Source: Synechococcales cyanobacterium PMM_0085
GTDB taxonomy: Bacteria > Cyanobacteriota > Cyanobacteriia > Elainellales > Elainellaceae
Direction of reading: 5' to 3'
DNA: 5,619 nucleotides
NCBI GenBank assembly: GCA_949127705.1
Contig: CASBQJ010000623.1
Coordinates: 1 to 5,619 of the forward strand
The translations under genes and the position numbers were made by a program. Within the stretch, counting starts at the first letter, position 1. Each line of letters starts with the position of its first letter. The notes under the pieces were generated by a model that had not been told where the DNA came from, ran no database searches, and worked only from the letters and a program-made list of their open reading frames with translations. Positions 5,527-5,619 of the stretch are shown piece by piece.

Positions 5527-5619
5527 ATGGCTCCCACAAGCAAAGATAAGCAGGAGATGAGAATCATCATCGGCAAAGACACTTATCGCTTGCTCAAAAA
5601 GCTCGCAGGTATTAGAGAA
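5527..5619 (+). CDS. N-terminus of a possible ribbon-helix-helix DNA-binding protein
   Basis: From ATG at 5527 the frame is open for 31 codons to the window edge. The protein begins MAPTSKDKQE, a short polar arm, then MRIIIGKDTY, a likely beta strand, then RLLKKLAGIRE, a likely amphipathic helix. Arm, strand and helix in this order are the start of ribbon-helix-helix (CopG/MetJ/Arc-like) proteins, including many antitoxins, which commonly repress their own promoters. Upstream lie two copies of a palindrome, which supports the idea. No good ribosome binding site precedes 5527; an internal ATG at 5557 is immediately preceded by AGGAG with no spacer, so it is not a better start. The second helix, needed to confirm the fold, is beyond the edge. 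Confidence 0.45.
   Translation, partial: MAPTSKDKQEMRIIIGKDTYRLLKKLAGIRE

Noticed and set aside
465..5529. The 12-base string TCTTTAAGAATG occurs at 465-476 and again at 5518-5529, each time ending in an ATG
   Set aside because: A 12-base match of low complexity between distant places is not strong enough. I could not extend it beyond the shared string.

Overview
The window comes from a cyanobacterium. The main evidence is 14 exact copies of the HIP1 octamer GCGATCGC between positions 638 and 5003, a density typical of cyanobacterial genomes. The protein families agree: Hps-like polysaccharide enzymes, and a Uma2-family nuclease of the kind many cyanobacteria carry in numbers. No species can be named from the sequence alone.

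Layout. Positions 1-135 hold the N-terminus of an unrecognised Gly/Ser/His-rich protein on the minus strand. Positions 136-598 are an AT-rich divergent intergenic region with one candidate promoter. Three plus-strand genes follow: a 544-residue multi-pass membrane protein of the O-antigen ligase/polymerase (Wzy-like) type (599-2233), a family 2 glycosyltransferase (2431-3411) and a family 4 glycosyltransferase (3418-4608). Their sequences and order resemble, from memory, the hormogonium polysaccharide genes hpsL, hpsN and hpsO. Together they look like part of a locus that builds and polymerises a secreted polysaccharide: the glycosyltransferases add sugars on the cytoplasmic side and the membrane protein joins repeat units or ligates them at the outer face of the plasma membrane. 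Two 68-bp repeats lie in tandem, 80 bp apart, between the membrane protein and the first glycosyltransferase. They decide how the start of that glycosyltransferase should be read.

A Uma2-family gene (4632-5198) follows 23 bp after the last glycosyltransferase. It has its own ribosome binding site and no obvious link to sugar chemistry.

The last 430 bases hold a compact, divergent small-gene module. Two tiny minus-strand reading frames (43 and 35 codons) overlap by ATGA. Facing away from them is the start of a plus-strand gene whose N-terminus resembles a ribbon-helix-helix DNA-binding protein. The 99-bp gap between them carries a perfect 18-bp palindrome and a second, imperfect copy of the same site 43 bp away. 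This arrangement suggests a self-regulated unit and is the least explained part of the window.
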